DNA from: Gadus chalcogrammus | Taxonomy: Eukaryota; Chordata; Actinopteri; Gadiformes; Gadidae | Assembly (NCBI RefSeq): GCF_026213295.1 | Contig: NC_079412.1 | Coordinates: 16,287,756-16,351,755 of the forward strand | Reading direction: 5' to 3' | DNA length: 64,000 bases | Part shown: piece by piece, positions 63,978 to 64,000 of the stretch | Numbering within the stretch: position 1 is the first letter of the stretch | How the letters are laid out: every line of letters begins with the position of its first letter | The notes under the pieces: generated by a model | Databases searched by the model: none | What the model was told of the DNA's origin: nothing | What the model saw: the letters and a program-made list of their open reading frames with translations, nothing else | Position numbers and translations under genes: made by a program

Positions 63978-64000
63978 GCACACAAGCAAGCACGCACAAA

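Overview
The window is nuclear DNA of a ray-finned (teleost) fish. The evidence is vertebrate genes with GT-AG introns, teleost-type transposon fragments (LINE-2 tails, many short inverted-repeat DNA elements, hAT remnants) and very many long (CA)n/(TG)n microsatellites. I cannot name the species from the sequence alone. Gene models below were built by hand: exons were translated, compared with remembered human protein families, and checked for splice-site phase. The models for nr2c2, mrps25, rbsn and trh close in frame from start to stop. The wdr46 model closes from its first visible exon to the stop.

Layout. 0.3-8.6 kb (+): wdr46, 5'-incomplete, a nucleolar WD-repeat protein of the SSU processome; its introns hold several DNA transposons. 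9.96-11.08 kb (-): b3galt4, single exon, tail-to-tail with wdr46. 11.1-24.6 kb: no host gene recognised, but a dense set of mobile elements. These include a LINE-2 split by a TTAA-site transposon, a 171-bp-arm foldback element, a decayed hAT transposase and a short MADF-domain exon. 24.7-32.5 kb (+): nr2c2 (TR4 orphan nuclear receptor) with a 2.3 kb 3'UTR. 33.0-34.2 kb (+): mrps25. 36.0-40.4 kb (-): rbsn (rabenosyn-5). 42.6-44.2 kb (-): trh, the thyrotropin-releasing hormone precursor with eight hormone copies. 44.2-64 kb: no gene found. This stretch has about ten long microsatellites, LINE and inverted-repeat element remnants, and several unique high-complexity blocks that look like candidate conserved non-coding elements, possibly regulatory for trh or a gene beyond the window.

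The genes are housekeeping or hormonal and do not form one pathway. The context is informative in synteny terms. WDR46-B3GALT4 are neighbours in the human MHC region (6p21), and NR2C2-MRPS25-RBSN are neighbours at human 3p25. Here the two blocks abut across the transposon-rich 11-24.6 kb interval. No CRISPR array, operon or prokaryotic system is present. I found no clearly new biological system. The most interesting items are an nr2c2 upstream ORF whose stop overlaps the main start, an Arg in the first zinc finger of the receptor, a probable GC-AG intron, nested transposons with visible target-site duplications, and a duplicated block near the right edge.
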